Source: JAUWNP01 sp034430655
Lineage (GTDB): Bacteria; Chloroflexota; Anaerolineae; B4-G1
Assembly: GCA_034430655.1 (NCBI GenBank)
Contig: DAOUEC010000301.1
Span: 1-48,991, forward strand
Direction of reading: 5' to 3'
Length of the DNA: 48,991 nt
In this document: positions 47,256-48,991 of the stretch, in pieces
Layout of the letters: each line of letters opens with the position of its first letter
Numbering within the stretch: position 1 is the stretch's first letter
Position numbers and translations under genes: made by a program
The notes under the pieces: model-generated
What the model was told of the DNA's origin: nothing
What the model saw: the letters and a program-made list of their open reading frames with translations, nothing else
The model's database searches: none

Positions 47256-48698
47256 ATGGGCACTATAACCATCATTGGCCTGGGAACGGGCGATCCACGT
47301 CACTTGACACGGGAAGCGTGGGAGGTGCTGGAAGCCACCAATGAGGTTTGGCTGCGCACGGAGCATCATCCGACCGTGGCTGGATTGCCACCTCACTTGG
47401 CGTTACATTCCTTCGACTGTCTCTACGAAGGGGCGGAGGATTTTGCGCAGGTATACGATGCCATCGCTGTTGAGATTCTGCGACTGGGGCAGCGCCCAGA
47501 GGGGGTTGTCTACGTCGTGCCTGGTCATCCGCTGGTGGGGGAGGCCGCGGTGGGCCTGATTCTGTCACAGGCGGAGGATGCTGGCATGGTGGTGCGTATC
47601 GTAGAAGGGCTGAGTTTTGTCGAGCCCACGCTCACGGCGCTGCAGATAGACGCGCTGGCCGGCCTGCAGGTCTGCGATGCAGTGGAACTGGCGGGTCGCC
47701 ATCATCCGCCACTTAGTCCGGACCTGCCGGCGCTGGTGGGGCAACTTTACAGCCAAGCGCTCGCCACCGACGTTAAACTTACACTGATGAATCAGTACCC
47801 CGACGAGCATAAAGTGATGCTGGTGCACGCGGCCGGGACTCCTGAGCAGCGTGTCGTTCACTTGTCGCTTTACGAACTCGACCATCGGGATGACATCACT
47901 CACCTGACTACGCTCTACATACCGCCGCTTCCCGGCGTCACCAGCCTTGAGGGCTTGCAGGATACGGTGGCCCACCTCCGCGCGCCGGACGGTTGCCCCT
48001 GGGATCGTGAGCAGACCCATGGGAGTCTGCGCGCGGGGCTGCTTGAGGAGGCGTATGAGGCGGCAGCGACGATTGACGCGGGTGATGTGCGGGCGCTGCA
48101 GGAAGAATTGGGCGACCTGCTATTGCAGATTCTGCTCCATGCGCAGATCGCCACCGAGGAAGGTGAGTTCCAAATGGCGCATGTCATTGCCGGTATTGAT
48201 GCCAAACTCAAGCACCGCCACCCGCACGTATGGGGCGGGCGGCCGGTAAAGGGGACCGAGGAAGTGTTGCAACGCTGGGAGGAACTGAAGCAGGAAGAGA
48301 AAGAGGGGGAACGCTCGGTGCTGGATGGTGTTCCGGCGGCACTGCCCGCGTTGCAGCAGGCCGACACCTACAGCCGGCGCGCATCCCGCGTAGGCTTCGA
48401 TTGGACCGAGGCGGGTGGTGTGGCCGACAAGGTTCGGGAGGAGATGGCCGAGGTGGAAGCCGCGACCACCCTGGAGGAAAGAGAAGCAGAACTGGGCGAC
48501 CTGCTGTTCGCGGTAGTCAACTGGGCTCGCTGGCTGGGGGTGGACTCAGAGGCGGCGTTGCGGAGGGCAAACGCTCGCTTTGCGCGTCGCTTTCGTGGTG
48601 TGGAGCGGATGGCCCGCGAGCGAGGGCTGGATATGATGGCACTGACGATTGACGAGTTAGAACCGCTGTGGCAGGAAGCGAAGTTGAATGACGGATGA
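47256..48698 (+). CDS. mazG: YabN-type fusion: tetrapyrrole methylase-like domain plus MazG pyrophosphohydrolase
   Basis: 480 residues. The N-terminal part (about 1-225) is a tetrapyrrole-methylase-like Rossmann domain (MGTITIIGLGTGDPRHLTR, VVYVVPGHPLVGEA). The C-terminal part (about 235-480) is a MazG nucleoside triphosphate pyrophosphohydrolase: LRAPDGCPWDREQTHGSL, then two metal-binding helices sets, EEAYEAAATID with EELGDLLLQ and EEMAEVEAAT with AELGDLLFAVVN. MazG enzymes hydrolyse (d)NTPs to monophosphates and clean the nucleotide pool. The role of the methylase-like part in such fusions is unclear. It has its own region after the terminator; no clear promoter was found. Confidence 0.93.
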   Translation: MGTITIIGLGTGDPRHLTREAWEVLEATNEVWLRTEHHPTVAGLPPHLALHSFDCLYEGAEDFAQVYDAIAVEILRLGQRPEGVVYVVPGHPLVGEAAVGLILSQAEDAGMVVRIVEGLSFVEPTLTALQIDALAGLQVCDAVELAGRHHPPLSPDLPALVGQLYSQALATDVKLTLMNQYPDEHKVMLVHAAGTPEQRVVHLSLYELDHRDDITHLTTLYIPPLPGVTSLEGLQDTVAHLRAPDGCPWDREQTHGSLRAGLLEEAYEAAATIDAGDVRALQEELGDLLLQILLHAQIATEEGEFQMAHVIAGIDAKLKHRHPHVWGGRPVKGTEEVLQRWEELKQEEKEGERSVLDGVPAALPALQQADTYSRRASRVGFDWTEAGGVADKVREEMAEVEAATTLEEREAELGDLLFAVVNWARWLGVDSEAALRRANARFARRFRGVERMARERGLDMMALTIDELEPLWQEAKLNDG

Positions 48699-48708
48699 CA
48701 AATGACAA

Positions 48709-48734
48709 AGCCCCACTCGGTTCAGAGTGGGGCT
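48709..48734. terminator. Bidirectional terminator between mazG and tRNA
   Basis: AGCCCCACTC / GAGTGGGGCT, a 10-bp perfect stem with a 6-base loop, between the converging mazG and tRNA-Pro genes. The T-rich flank (TTTGTCATTT) is on the minus strand, so it serves the tRNA best. Confidence 0.75.
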
Positions 48735-48747
48735 CCTCGTTCGCCAG

Positions 48748-48822
48748 TCGGGGCGCGGGGATTTGAACCCCGGACCTCAGCATCCCGATTGCTGCGCGCT
48801 AGCCTGACTGCGCTACGCCCCG
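48748..48822 (-). tRNA. tRNA-Pro (anticodon CGG)
   Basis: Minus strand, 75 bases, CCA not encoded. Acceptor CGGGGCG / CGCCCCG, D arm GCGC...GCGC with AGTCAGGCTA loop, anticodon arm CAGCA-ATCGGGA-TGCTG with CGG at the anticodon, 5-base variable loop, T arm CGGGG-TTCAAAT-CCCCG, discriminator A. C1-G72 and A73 agree with proline identity. Confidence 0.93.
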
Positions 48823-48833
48823 GTAGCGGGGGT

Positions 48834-48861
48834 ATTATACCTCATTCGGGCTGTTTGGCAA
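48834..48861 (-). promoter_or_regulatory. Promoter of tRNA-Pro
   Basis: Minus strand TTGCCA, a 16-base spacer and TATAAT, ending about 11 bases before the tRNA. Confidence 0.75.
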
Positions 48862-48902
48862 GGGTATAAGTCAAAACTTTGGGGAAAAGGTAGAGCGCAA
48901 TC

Positions 48903-48930
48903 TTGCAAATTGAGGAGTGACGGGTATACT
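48903..48930 (+). promoter_or_regulatory. Promoter of the gene starting at 48968
   Basis: TTGCAA, a 16-base spacer and TATACT, 37 bases before the start codon. Confidence 0.6.
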
Positions 48931-48967
48931 TGCGCTAGTCAAAAGATCACAGAAGGAGGAGCAAAAG

Positions 48968-48991
48968 ATGGCCCGCCAGATGTCACAGAGC
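48968..48991 (+). CDS. Start of an unidentified gene, cut by window end
   Basis: ATG 48968 preceded by AAGGAGGAG at ideal spacing and a promoter at 48903-48930. Only eight codons (MARQMSQS) are visible, too few to identify the product. It is divergent from the tRNA. Confidence 0.6.

Overview
The window looks like a chromosomal segment of a member of the Chloroflexota, probably an Anaerolineae-like lineage. The support is indirect: the oligopeptide-binding lipoprotein has a long Val/Glu/Thr/Pro-rich linker after its lipobox, as is common in that group; S12 has an extra segment after its first 20 residues; S14 and S4 are zinc-ribbon types; and the DNA is GC-rich with many short palindromic dispersed repeats. 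No rRNA, CRISPR array, phage or transposase gene was found. The species was not identified.

Layout. (1) 1-3390: the end of an M28-like peptidase that has lost several metal ligands, trmD, then an ECF sigma factor with a small overlapping partner gene. (2) 3387-9875: a peptide ABC transporter operon in the order ATPase, ATPase, binding protein, permease, permease, starting at a consensus promoter and closed by a strong terminator. (3) 9906-14702: MoxR ATPase, DUF58 protein and membrane transglutaminase, overlapping each other. (4) 14730-19583, minus strand: a LytS/LytR-type two-component system with a small membrane protein between its genes, then an ABC-2 exporter (ATPase, permease) with a SAM methyltransferase. 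(5) 20037-21827: CinA C-terminal amidase, a small unknown protein and a tandem GNAT protein. (6) 21899-47235: rpoB, then str-, S10-, spc- and alpha-type genes almost without interruption: rpsL, rpsG, fusA, tuf, rpsJ, rplC-D-W-B, rpsS, rplV, rpsC, rplP, rpmC, rpsQ, rplN-X-E, rpsN, rpsH, rplF-R, rpsE, rpmD, rplO, secY, map, rpmJ, rpsM-K-D, rpoA, rplQ, truA, rplM, rpsI and a terminator. rpoC, adk and infA are absent from their usual places. (7) 47256-48991: a YabN/MazG fusion protein, tRNA-Pro(CGG) on the minus strand, and the first codons of another gene.

The most unusual features lie inside otherwise ordinary housekeeping genes. The EF-Tu gene has a rewritten switch I region, and the neighbouring EF-G has changed both loops at the tip of domain IV. 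RpoB carries an insert of about 140 residues built from repeated WLxxRGY-type units. The rplC leader has two mutually exclusive hairpins, one of which would hide the ribosome binding site, and it overlaps a 31-codon upstream reading frame. Short palindromic or G-rich repeats are inserted in frame in trmD, fusA, truA, the DUF58 gene and the LytS kinase, and two gene ends (oppF, fusA) lie inside repeats. I found no clearly new multi-gene system. These are candidates read by eye, without alignments, folding or database searches.
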